Source: Deltaproteobacteria bacterium (GTDB lineage Bacteria; Myxococcota; Myxococcia; Myxococcales; 40CM-4-68-19). From it: a DNA stretch of 7,053 bases. The notes below the pieces were generated by a model. The model saw nothing but the letters and a program-made list of their open reading frames with translations. It was not told where the DNA came from and ran no database searches. This document shows positions 1-5,822 of this stretch, piece after piece. The translations under genes were made by a program, and so were the position numbers. The DNA lies in the NCBI GenBank assembly GCA_005879095.1, contig VBLM01000413.1:1-7053 (forward strand). The letters run 5' to 3'. The stretch's first letter is position 1, and each line of letters begins with the position of its first letter.

Positions 1-2
1 AA

Positions 3-614
3 AAAGTCCTCACCCTGACGCGGCTGCGCGGGCGGCAGCTGCTCGAGTTCATCGAGGCGCGCGAGCCCGAAGACGAGCGCTTCCGCGTCGCGCGGCTCCT
101 GCTCTTTGCCATCTGGGGCCCGTTTTACTATTCGCGCCTGGTCCACGCCGACCCGCACCCGGGCAACTTCATCGTCATGGCCGACGGCCGGCTCGGCGTG
201 CTCGATTTCGGCGCGACCAAGTTGCTCTCGGACCGGTTCGCGTCCGTGTATCGCGTCTTTCTCGAGGAAAATGCTGCCGGCCGCGCGCACCCGGACGTCG
301 GGCCGATGCTGAATGCCATCTGGGGCCCGTTTTACTACTCGCGCCTGGTCCACGCCGACCCGCATCCGGGCAACTTCATCGTCATGGCCGACGGCCGGCT
401 CGGCGTGCTCGATTTCGGCAACGACGCGCTGATCACCGACGTGCGCCGGGTCTTCCGCGGCGAGCCCGGCCTGGCTATCCGCATCAAGCCGCCCGCCGAG
501 GCGCTGCTCTTCTACCGGTCGGCGGTGGGGCTGGCGCAGGACCTGCGGCTGCTCAAAGCACGCGGCCCGTTCCGCGCGGTGCTCGCCGAAGTGAAGGAGC
601 GCGGCAAGACGTGA
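3..614 (+). CDS. ABC1/AarF/UbiB-family atypical kinase, C-terminal part (5' end outside window), with duplicated core
   Basis: The frame is open from the left edge (first full codon at 3) to TGA at 612-614, giving 203 visible residues. The family signatures are HADPHPGN (catalytic-loop equivalent) followed by LDFG (metal-binding equivalent), as in UbiB/AarF/ABC1 proteins, which are atypical kinases or ATPases linked to quinone and lipid metabolism. The ATP-binding N-lobe and KxGQ region are not in the window. Oddly, the 35-residue block from AIWGPFYY to LDFG occurs twice, at visible residues 36-70 and 105-139, separated by 34 residues (ATKLLSDRF...GPMLN) that look like the normal continuation after DFG. 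After copy 2 the protein resumes with NDALITDVRRVF and a C-terminal helical tail to residue 203. Copy 2 therefore sits where C-lobe sequence would be expected. The family call is firm. Whether the protein is functional, or an assembly chimera, is open. The next gene, rnd, starts within the stop codon of this one. Confidence 0.85.
   Translation, partial: KVLTLTRLRGRQLLEFIEAREPEDERFRVARLLLFAIWGPFYYSRLVHADPHPGNFIVMADGRLGVLDFGATKLLSDRFASVYRVFLEENAAGRAHPDVGPMLNAIWGPFYYSRLVHADPHPGNFIVMADGRLGVLDFGNDALITDVRRVFRGEPGLAIRIKPPAEALLFYRSAVGLAQDLRLLKARGPFRAVLAEVKERGKT
108..212 (+). repeat. 105-bp direct repeat, copy 1 (kinase core)
   Basis: This 105-bp segment (35 codons) runs from GCC ATC TGG to the GGC of the DFG motif. 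It is repeated in the same frame 207 bp downstream at 315-419. The copies differ at two bases only: T131 against C338 (Tyr) and C158 against T365 (His). Both are silent third positions. The flanks differ on both sides, so the repeat ends are sharp. Copy 1 has the natural-looking context: RVARLLLF before it and ATKLLSDRF after it. Confidence 0.95.
315..419 (+). repeat. 105-bp direct repeat, copy 2 (kinase core)
   Basis: Second copy of the block at 108-212, with identical protein sequence. It follows GPMLN directly and is followed by NDALITD, contexts unlike those of copy 1. It appears to replace, or be inserted into, the C-lobe of the ABC1 protein and keeps the reading frame. The offset of 207 bp is 69 codons. 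Confidence 0.95.
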
Positions 615-1789
615 AGCAGACGTTCGTCGACAAGCCCGAGCAGCTTCAGGAGTGCGTGGAGGCGATCGCGCGCAGCGAGCGGATCGGGCTCGACACCGAG
701 TCGAACGGTTTTCACGCGTATTTCGAGAAGGTGTGCCTGGTGCAGATCGCGACGCCGGACGCCGACTGGGCGGTCGATCCGCTCGAGCTGGCGCTCGATC
801 CGCTGCTGCCGCTGCTCGCGGATCCGCAGCGCGAGGTCATCCTCCACGCCGCCGAGTACGACGTCGTGTGCATGAAGCGCGATTACGGACTTACGTTCGG
901 GCGCATCTTCGATACGCACGCCGCGGCCAAGACGCTCGGGATCGAGAAGGTCGGCCTGCACAACCTGCTCGCCGATCAGCTCGGCGTGCAACTGAGCATC
1001 GACGAGCAGCGCAGCGACTGGGGACGGCGGCCGCTGACGGCGCAGCAACTCGAGTACGCCTTCGCCGACGTGCAGTACTTGTCGCCGCTGCGCGACAAGC
1101 TGCATGCCGAGCTGCTCAGACGCGAGCACATGACCGAGGCCGAAGCCGAGTTCGCCCGGCTGATCGCGAAAGAGTCGCGGCCGCGCGAGTTCGATCCCGA
1201 GGGCTGGCAGCGGATGAAGGCGGCCCGCACGCTGGACGGGCGCGGCCGCGGCGTGCTGCGCGAGTTGTACCTGTTGCGCGATCGGCGCGCGCGCGAGGTC
1301 AACCGGCCGGCGTTCAAGGTGGTCTCGGATCTCTTCATGGGCGAGGTCGCGCGGCGCTTGCCGAAGACGGAGGAGGAGCTGGCGCGCGTGCCGGGGACCT
1401 CCCCGCAGGCGCTGCGCAAGATCGGGCCGTCTGTTCTCGAGGCCGTGCGCAAGGGTCTGGAAGCCGAGCCGCTGGCCCGGCCGCGGCCGTCCGGCGAGGG
1501 CCAGCGCTGGCGCCGGGGAGCGCCCGGAGCGCCGCCGCCGGAAGTGCAGGATCGATACGAGCGGTTGCGCGCGTGGCGCAAGGGACGGGCCGAGGCGCGC
1601 AAGGTCGAGGTGCAGGTGATCGCGCCGAATGCGGTCCTGTGGGCGATCGCGCGGACCGATCCCCGGGATTTGGCCGCGCTCGGGCGCGTCGAGGGGATGG
1701 ACGCGTTCCGGCTGGAGCAGTACGGCGAGGAGATCCTCGGCGTGCTCCGCGCCCAGCCGGTTGCTGCGCAGCAACAGAAGTTGTTCTAG
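611..1789 (+). CDS. rnd: Ribonuclease D (3'-5' exoribonuclease, DEDDy)
   Basis: A 392-residue protein, close to the usual RNase D length. RNase D trims the 3' ends of tRNA precursors and other small RNAs in the cytoplasm using two metal ions. The exonuclease domain (about 1-175) shows all DEDDy residues: D28 and E30 in LDTES, D84 in HAAEYDVV, and Y149/D153 in LEYAFADVQYL. The RNase D hallmark SDWGRRPL is at 135-142. A first HRDC nucleic-acid-binding domain spans about 213-283 (RELYLLRDRRAREVNRPAF...). After a Pro/Gly/Arg-rich linker (about 285-310), a second HRDC-like domain covers about 312-380. The start is GTG at 611, overlapping the upstream TGA as GTGA, with AAGGAG at 594-599 as ribosome binding site, so it is probably translationally coupled to the ABC1 gene. 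The 3' end overlaps the convergent transglycosylase gene by 4 bp. Confidence 0.95.
   Translation: MKQTFVDKPEQLQECVEAIARSERIGLDTESNGFHAYFEKVCLVQIATPDADWAVDPLELALDPLLPLLADPQREVILHAAEYDVVCMKRDYGLTFGRIFDTHAAAKTLGIEKVGLHNLLADQLGVQLSIDEQRSDWGRRPLTAQQLEYAFADVQYLSPLRDKLHAELLRREHMTEAEAEFARLIAKESRPREFDPEGWQRMKAARTLDGRGRGVLRELYLLRDRRAREVNRPAFKVVSDLFMGEVARRLPKTEEELARVPGTSPQALRKIGPSVLEAVRKGLEAEPLARPRPSGEGQRWRRGAPGAPPPEVQDRYERLRAWRKGRAEARKVEVQVIAPNAVLWAIARTDPRDLAALGRVEGMDAFRLEQYGEEILGVLRAQPVAAQQQKLF
1760..1775. terminator. Perfect 16-bp palindrome near the convergent stops; possible bidirectional terminator stem
   Basis: GTTGCTGCGCAGCAAC is a perfect inverted repeat lying inside the last codons of rnd (VAAQQ). 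It is 11 bp before the stop codons shared by rnd and the opposing transglycosylase gene. The two genes leave no intergenic space, so any terminator must lie in coding sequence. The RNA could fold the same way on both strands. No T-tract follows on either strand, so a classical intrinsic terminator is not supported. A smaller palindrome, TTCTAGAA (1784-1791), covers the stops. The palindrome is certain; the terminator role is a guess. Confidence 0.3.
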
Positions 1790-3879
1790 AAGTTGGCGCC
1801 CCCGCGAGGCGCGGGGACGGTCGCCGACACGCGGGGCGCCGAGCCGCCGGCGAGGATCCGGTAGGCGCTCCACGCACCGACGACCACCTTCACGTACCTC
1901 CGCGTCTCGCGGTACGGGATGTCCTCGACCCACTCGTCGAGCTGCCGTCCCGCGCCTGCCGCTGCCCAGGGCGTCGCGACGCGCGGACCGGCGTTGTACG
2001 CGGCCAGCGCGACGGCCGGATCGCCGAACCGCCCGAGCAATTCCGCGAGGTACCAGGCGCCCAGGTCGATTGCCGTCGCCGGCTCGGTGAGCTCTTCGTC
2101 GCGCAGCGTGGGCCTGCCGAGGACCATCGCCGCGCGGCGCGCCGTCGCCGGGAGGAGCTGCAGAAGGCCGACCGCGCCGGCCGCGCTGCGCGTGTCCGGC
2201 TTGAAGAGGCTCTCGCGGCGCATGACCGCGAGCAGGAGATACGGATCGACGCGCGTCCGCGATGCGCTCGCCGCGACCTCGGATGGAAAAGCGGCCGGAT
2301 ACGCCGCATCGAGCAGCGGCCGCGGCGCGTGCGGCCCGCGACCGCCGAGGAGCGACTCGGCCAGCAGCATCGATCGATCGTACCGGCCCGCCCGCTGGTA
2401 GACGGCGAGCGCGGCCGCGCCGGCGTCGCCGGGATGGTTCTGCACGAACCAGTCGGCCTCGGCGGAAGCGTCCGAGAGCAACCCGAGCGTGACGAGATCG
2501 AGGGCGACCGACAGGGCAGGAATCACGCCCGTCGGGGCCGAAACCGGAGGGAAGGGGGCGGCTGTCGCGATCGCCGGTCCCATCCGCTCGCGCGCGAGCA
2601 GGCCGTACCACCCGAGCGGATCGAGCTCGGCCACCTTCCGGTACAGCGCCGGCCGCCGTGTCGCCCGCGCCTGCCAGTACAGCCCTTGCGCGCGTTCCTC
2701 GTCCGAACCCGCGCTGGCGGCGAACTCGGCGAACCGCTCCGGCGCGTCGCGCAGGCGGTCTTTGTACGACATCCACGCCAGCATCCAGCGCGCAGCCGAG
2801 GCGTTCGGGCCGGTGCGTTGGCGGGCCAGCCGTGCCAGTCGCGCCCGCGCCGGAGCGCGCTGGCCGGCGTCGGTCAGCAGTCGCGCCGTGAAGAGCACGC
2901 TCTCCTCGGCCTCGGGCGCGTCGGGGAACTTCTTCGCGATCTGGTCGGCGACGCGGATGGCGTCGGCGTCGGTCCCGCGCCGGGCCCGATCGCGCGCCAG
3001 CAGCATCCCCGCCTGCGCCGCGACGTGGGCAGCGCCGTGGGCCCAGGCGTCTTCCAGAAAAGGTCCTGCCTGCGCACGTTTTCCGTCGGCGGCGAGCGCC
3101 CGCGCGTAGAGCAGCGAGGCCTCGGCCCGGTCGGCGCCCGACAGCATCCCGCGAGCGATCTCCGCCTGCGCCAGCGCCGCCGCCGGCTGTCCCGCTGCTA
3201 GCAGGTGTGACGCGCGCAGCAACAGCTCTCGCCCCGACGGCTCGGGCAAAGCGACGTTCAGCCTCCGCTCGAGCGCGCGCGCCGACTCCGCAGCCGGGTG
3301 CTCCGGGTGCTGCAACCAGAAAGCGCGCAGCGCTTCCGCCGCCTGCCGCGCGCCGGACGGCTCGTGCGCCAGCGCCTGCGCAGCGTCCCACGCAAGTCCT
3401 GCGCGAAGGTCCGCCGGCTGGCCGTGGAGCGATTCGGCCCGCAGCGCCTCTTTCCGCGCCTCGGCGGAATCGCCGGCCGCCAGCAGCGCATCGGCCAGCA
3501 GCGCCGAAGCGCGCAGACCGGCCGGACCGGGGGCATCGCGCGCCGCCCGCAGCGGTTCGAGCGCGTCGCCGGGGCTGCCCGAGAGCAACAGCGTCTCACC
3601 CAGGAGCACCGATGCGTGCGGCTGCAGCGGTCCAAGGCCGACCACGTTTCGCAGCGCCGCGGCGGCCTCTTTCATCCGCCCCAGCCCGAACAGGGCCCGC
3701 CCCAGGACCAGCTGGCACCGCGCCGTGGTGCAGCCGCCGACAGCCGCCGCCGCCTCGGCCGCCCTCCCGGCAGCCAGGAGCGCGCCCCCCTCCGCCGACG
3801 GGTCCGCCTGTGCGTAGACTGTCCGATGCCCGACACAGAGCGTCAAAGCCGCGCCGAGGGCGAAAATTCTCGATTTCAC
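1786..3879 (-). CDS. Secreted lytic murein transglycosylase, Slt70-like (GH23) with helical/TPR-like N-terminal superhelix
   Basis: A 697-residue protein counted from GTG at 3879-3877. This enzyme class cleaves the MurNAc-GlcNAc bond of peptidoglycan with 1,6-anhydro ring formation, in the periplasm. The GTG start is chosen because it opens a clean signal peptide (KSR, then IFALGAALTLCV, with VYA|Q cleavage near residue 23) and has AAGGGGG at 3891-3897 on the complement, 11 nt upstream. The frame stays open to 3987, but that extension is not signal-like. Residues about 30-530 are Ala/Leu-rich helical pairs, partly TPR-like, as in the Slt70 U-shaped ring, and include YWQARATRR and LDPLGWYGLLARERM near 400-433. 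The catalytic SLT domain is C-terminal: catalytic Glu at 556 in RRES, GLLQLLPATA at 571-580, AYNAGP at 627-632, and IPYRETRRYV at 654-663. It is monocistronic, convergent with rnd and divergent from the small cysteine protein gene. The gene symbol slt is likely but was not assigned because several paralogous families exist. Confidence 0.93.
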   Translation of the reverse strand: MKSRIFALGAALTLCVGHRTVYAQADPSAEGGALLAAGRAAEAAAAVGGCTTARCQLVLGRALFGLGRMKEAAAALRNVVGLGPLQPHASVLLGETLLLSGSPGDALEPLRAARDAPGPAGLRASALLADALLAAGDSAEARKEALRAESLHGQPADLRAGLAWDAAQALAHEPSGARQAAEALRAFWLQHPEHPAAESARALERRLNVALPEPSGRELLLRASHLLAAGQPAAALAQAEIARGMLSGADRAEASLLYARALAADGKRAQAGPFLEDAWAHGAAHVAAQAGMLLARDRARRGTDADAIRVADQIAKKFPDAPEAEESVLFTARLLTDAGQRAPARARLARLARQRTGPNASAARWMLAWMSYKDRLRDAPERFAEFAASAGSDEERAQGLYWQARATRRPALYRKVAELDPLGWYGLLARERMGPAIATAAPFPPVSAPTGVIPALSVALDLVTLGLLSDASAEADWFVQNHPGDAGAAALAVYQRAGRYDRSMLLAESLLGGRGPHAPRPLLDAAYPAAFPSEVAASASRTRVDPYLLLAVMRRESLFKPDTRSAAGAVGLLQLLPATARRAAMVLGRPTLRDEELTEPATAIDLGAWYLAELLGRFGDPAVALAAYNAGPRVATPWAAAGAGRQLDEWVEDIPYRETRRYVKVVVGAWSAYRILAGGSAPRVSATVPAPRGGANF

Positions 3880-3966
3880 GCGGTTATCTGCCCCCTTGCA
3901 CGCTGCCGACATCCACCCCACATTGCGCGCTTCTCCCCACCCGCACTGGCGCTGCTTGACGCGTTC

Positions 3967-3975
3967 TGTTATATG
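3967..3975 (+). promoter_or_regulatory. Candidate extended -10 promoter for the small cysteine protein gene, in the divergent region 3880-4005
   Basis: The 126-bp region between the divergent transglycosylase and small-protein genes contains the only AT-rich patch, TGTTATATG. On the plus strand this reads as an extended -10 (TG, one base, TATATG), placing the transcript start near 3982, about 24 nt before the start codon. No good -35 sits at normal spacing; TTGACG at 3956-3961 is too close. On the minus strand the same patch gives TATAAC, a possible -10 for the transglycosylase gene. This is inference from consensus matching only. Confidence 0.3.
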
Positions 3976-3989
3976 CCCGCGCCTCATTC

Positions 3990-3995
3990 AGGAGG
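3990..3995 (+). promoter_or_regulatory. Perfect Shine-Dalgarno (AGGAGG) of the small cysteine protein gene
   Basis: AGGAGG followed by T lies 10 nt before the ATG at 4006. It decides the start inside a frame that stays open far upstream (to 3298) as a shadow of the opposite-strand transglycosylase gene. It is the strongest ribosome binding site in the window and suggests high translation. Confidence 0.8.
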
Positions 3996-4005
3996 TCCGA
4001 CCCGA

Positions 4006-4251
4006 ATGTCTCTGCTGGCGAAGCCCTTTCCCACTGAGATGACCACCCCGATCAACCTCGAGGGCAACAAGAAGATGTCCGTCGAGGCGCATCGGAACCT
4101 GTTCTGTACCGCGTATGACGAGTGCCTCGACGAGGCCGTCAAGCGCGGGTGGAACAGCTTTACCTGCGTTCGCTGCCCCAACTACAGCATCACCCACGTC
4201 GCTCCCGAAAATTCGATCGAGGCCTTCGCCACGCAGCGGAAGTCGGCTTAA
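4006..4251 (+). CDS. Small four-cysteine (zinc-ribbon-like) conserved-type protein
   Basis: An 81-residue protein starting at ATG 4006, fixed by AGGAGG at 3990-3995. I do not recognise a named family with certainty. The visible core is NLFCTAYDECLDEAVKRGW (31-49) followed by SFTCVRCPNY (51-60). The four cysteines are C34, C40, C54 and C57 (spacing C-x5-C-x13-C-x2-C), consistent with one metal-binding knuckle or ribbon. The Trp before SFTCxxC and the YDECLDEA helix look like conserved structural positions; I recall similar short proteins in Deltaproteobacteria, but this is memory and was not searched. There is no signal peptide or membrane segment, so it is probably cytoplasmic. The first 25 residues lack cysteine and look flexible. 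It is apparently monocistronic: divergent from the transglycosylase gene and convergent with the CAP gene, whose stop is 5 bp away. Nucleic-acid binding or a regulatory role would be a guess. Confidence 0.85.
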   Translation: MSLLAKPFPTEMTTPINLEGNKKMSVEAHRNLFCTAYDECLDEAVKRGWNSFTCVRCPNYSITHVAPENSIEAFATQRKSA

Positions 4252-4256
4252 CGGCC

Positions 4257-5687
4257 CTAGAGCAGAACCACCCACAGCCGGCCGGGTCCACTTTCTTTCG
4301 ACCCGGCATAGACCGCACCCACGCCGAGCCGCGTCCACCGTGGCTCGGCGAGGTTTTTTGAGGCCGCCACGATATCGGCGCCGCCGCCGACGTAGAGCTC
4401 GGCCACCGCGCTGGAGAGCTCGGGAACCTTCTCCAGCGCGAGACCGGCCGAATCGCCGGACAGTTTCACGGCGCCAGACTGGGCGGCGGCGAGAACCTCA
4501 TGGGTCGCCACCAGGTCGAGGGTTCGATCGCGCCGCAGCGGCTTGAGGCCGTGCTTCTTTCGCTCGACTTCGACCAGAGCCGCGACGTCGGCGACCGGAT
4601 CCTTGCTGGCCACGATCGGCGCGGCCAGCACTTCGGTCAGGTACACGCCCTCGGTGCCGTCGGGAGTGGGGCCGCGCGCTTCGCCGAGGCCGAGGCGGCG
4701 GTGGCGCGGATCGAGCAGGTTGGCGAGGTGCGCCGGCGAGCCGACGATGGCCTCGTGCGCGCCGCCCGCCTCCTCGGCGAGGCCGATGTTTTCGCCCGCC
4801 GTGCGGAAGGCGTAGCCGCGCGCCCGCAGGCGATCGCCGGGCGTTCCATCGGCGGGCAGCACGTGCGCGAACGTGCGGGTCCGCGCCATCTCCTGGCTGT
4901 GGGCTTCGGCGGCCGCGTCCAGCACCGGATCGCGCTCCAGCGCCGGCAGCCCGCGTGAGGCCCGCAGCCGCGCGATGGCTGCCTCGACCCCGTCCAGACC
5001 CTTGCCCAGCTTCACTTCGCGCGGCGGCGCGTCCGGCGGCTTCACGCCCGCGAAAACCCGTCTCAGCGCGACAACTTGTGGTCCTCCGGCGCCGTCGGCG
5101 AGGATCTCCAGCGAGTGCTCGCCGGTCTCGCGCAGCGCGACCTTGGTGACGAATTCGCCGCCGGAGGCGGTGAGTCCGATCTCCTCCACTTCGCCGGTCG
5201 GCCGGGTGACGAAGAGTCTCGGATTGGTCAGCCCCGGCGCGAGCCGCCCGGCGACCTGGACGACGTCGAACTCCTCGACGCGGCCGGGGATCGGCGAGAG
5301 ATCGGTTTCATGATCGGCCGTCAGCGTGCAGACCACGGCCTCGCCGCGCTCGATCAGCGCCGCGCCCACGCCGACCCGATTGAACCGGCACGCGCGGGGA
5401 AAGAGCTCGCCCACCGCGCGGTCGGCGCGCGACGGCGGACTGACCCGCGCCACGCCCGCCACCGGGGCCGGTTCGGCCGACTCCAGCGAGGCATAAAACG
5501 AGACGGCGATGCCGCTCAGGGCCGCCTTGCCGGTGCTCGCCGCCGCGGTGTACTCATGACAGGCACGCGTCAGATCGCGGTCGATGGAGACCTTCCGCCC
5601 CGGGCAGGAGCCCGCGATGGCGTCCTGGACGGCCTGTTCGAGCTCGATCTGCGAGGGCAAGGCGAGGAGCAGGGCGAGAAGCAGCAC
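4257..5687 (-). CDS. Secreted CAP/SCP-domain (YkwD-like) protein with degenerate flanking CAP-like modules
   Basis: Residues are counted from GTG at 5687-5685 (476 residues). The start opens directly onto a hydrophobic LLLALLLALPS segment, a short export signal with no basic n-region. No Shine-Dalgarno precedes it, so the start is uncertain; the frame stays open to 6242. The complete CAP domain (about 234-354) shows AHSQEMA with H263 and E266, TFAH, AGENIGLA with E299/N300, SPAHLANLL with H320, and RRLGLGEA. The N-terminal part (about 18-125) and the C-terminal part (about 362-476) repeat the edges of this pattern (DxxL...HE, then R-V/L-G-V/L-G) but lack ENI and SPAH. Residues 130-215 look beta-rich and Ig-like (GRLAPGLTNPRLFVTRPTGEVEE...). 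Bacterial CAP proteins are typically extracytoplasmic and of unclear biochemical activity. The gene is convergent with the small cysteine gene and divergent from the lipoprotein gene, with which it may share a regulatory region. Confidence 0.85.
   Translation of the reverse strand: MLLLALLLALPSQIELEQAVQDAIAGSCPGRKVSIDRDLTRACHEYTAAASTGKAALSGIAVSFYASLESAEPAPVAGVARVSPPSRADRAVGELFPRACRFNRVGVGAALIERGEAVVCTLTADHETDLSPIPGRVEEFDVVQVAGRLAPGLTNPRLFVTRPTGEVEEIGLTASGGEFVTKVALRETGEHSLEILADGAGGPQVVALRRVFAGVKPPDAPPREVKLGKGLDGVEAAIARLRASRGLPALERDPVLDAAAEAHSQEMARTRTFAHVLPADGTPGDRLRARGYAFRTAGENIGLAEEAGGAHEAIVGSPAHLANLLDPRHRRLGLGEARGPTPDGTEGVYLTEVLAAPIVASKDPVADVAALVEVERKKHGLKPLRRDRTLDLVATHEVLAAAQSGAVKLSGDSAGLALEKVPELSSAVAELYVGGGADIVAASKNLAEPRWTRLGVGAVYAGSKESGPGRLWVVLL
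4281..4307. other. 8-bp inverted repeat with pyrimidine loop just past the small cysteine gene
   Basis: GCCGGGTC (4281-4288) pairs with GACCCGGC (4300-4307) around an 11-nt loop. The stem lies about 30 nt after the stop of the plus-strand small gene and inside the last codons of the opposing CAP gene (GSKESGPGR). It could stop or stabilise the plus-strand transcript. No T-run follows, so an intrinsic terminator is not established. Confidence 0.3.
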
Positions 5688-5694
5688 CGGCTGA

Positions 5695-5730
5695 GGGTAA
5701 GGGAAGGGAAAAGGAAAAGGAAAAGGAAAA
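5695..5730 (+). repeat. GGAAAA hexanucleotide tandem repeat (four exact units plus degenerate ones)
   Basis: Four exact GGAAAA units occupy 5707-5730. They are preceded by decayed units (GGGTAA, GGGAAG) from 5695. The tract is purine-only on the plus strand apart from one T, in a window that is otherwise GC-rich. It lies immediately upstream of the chosen GTG of the CAP gene, where the mRNA reads as CCTTTT repeats. If translation began further upstream, it would encode alternating Phe-Pro. Because the unit is 6 bp, copy-number change would keep any reading frame but change spacing. Confidence 0.9.
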
Positions 5731-5757
5731 CGGGCGGTAGTGGACGGGTTTCGTATT

Positions 5758-5792
5758 GACCGCGCGGACCTCTTCCAGCACGCTGCGCGGTC
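5758..5792. promoter_or_regulatory. 8-bp inverted repeat in the divergent intergenic region; possible operator
   Basis: GACCGCGC (5758-5765) and GCGCGGTC (5785-5792) form a perfect dyad with a 19-bp spacer, between the divergent CAP and lipoprotein genes. The centre-to-centre distance of 27 bp is less typical of a simple dimer site, so a hairpin in the lipoprotein leader is an alternative. TTGACC at 5756-5761 resembles a -35 element, but no matching -10 is visible. The dyad is real; the function is inferred. Confidence 0.3.
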
Positions 5793-5822
5793 TTTGAAAG
5801 ACGACCTCAAGGGGACCGCGTG

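Noticed and set aside
108..419. The two 105-bp repeats as template and variable repeats of a diversity-generating retroelement.
   Set aside because: Only two differences, neither an adenine substitution, both silent; both copies lie in one gene and no reverse transcriptase is present.
2367..2380. ATCGATCGATCG run inside the transglycosylase gene as a possible repeat or recombination site.
   Set aside because: It is short, lies in coding sequence and has no partner elsewhere in the window.
512..3391. A 959-codon open frame on the minus strand across rnd and the transglycosylase gene, and an 849-codon plus-strand frame at 652-3201.
   Set aside because: Both cross two well-identified genes and have Arg/Ala/Gly-rich, low-complexity composition with no motif. 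They are stop-poor shadow frames caused by high GC content.
3947..3961. A possible sigma-54 promoter (TGGC...TTGAC) before the small cysteine gene.
   Set aside because: The GG and GC elements are not at the required spacing and TTGAC lacks the -12 GC.
662..4837. Four GCGATCGC octamers (662, 1643, 2567, 4830), reminiscent of the cyanobacterial HIP1 element.
   Set aside because: Three fall on Ala-Ile-Ala codons (GCG ATC GC) and one on an Asp-Arg codon pair, which GC-rich codon use explains; no other cyanobacterial sign is present.
5554..5781. A 75-codon minus-strand frame starting MLEEVRAVNTK with Phe-Ser repeats over the hexamer tract.
   Set aside because: It runs out of frame into the CAP gene, has no family features, and is explained by the tract plus a shadow frame.
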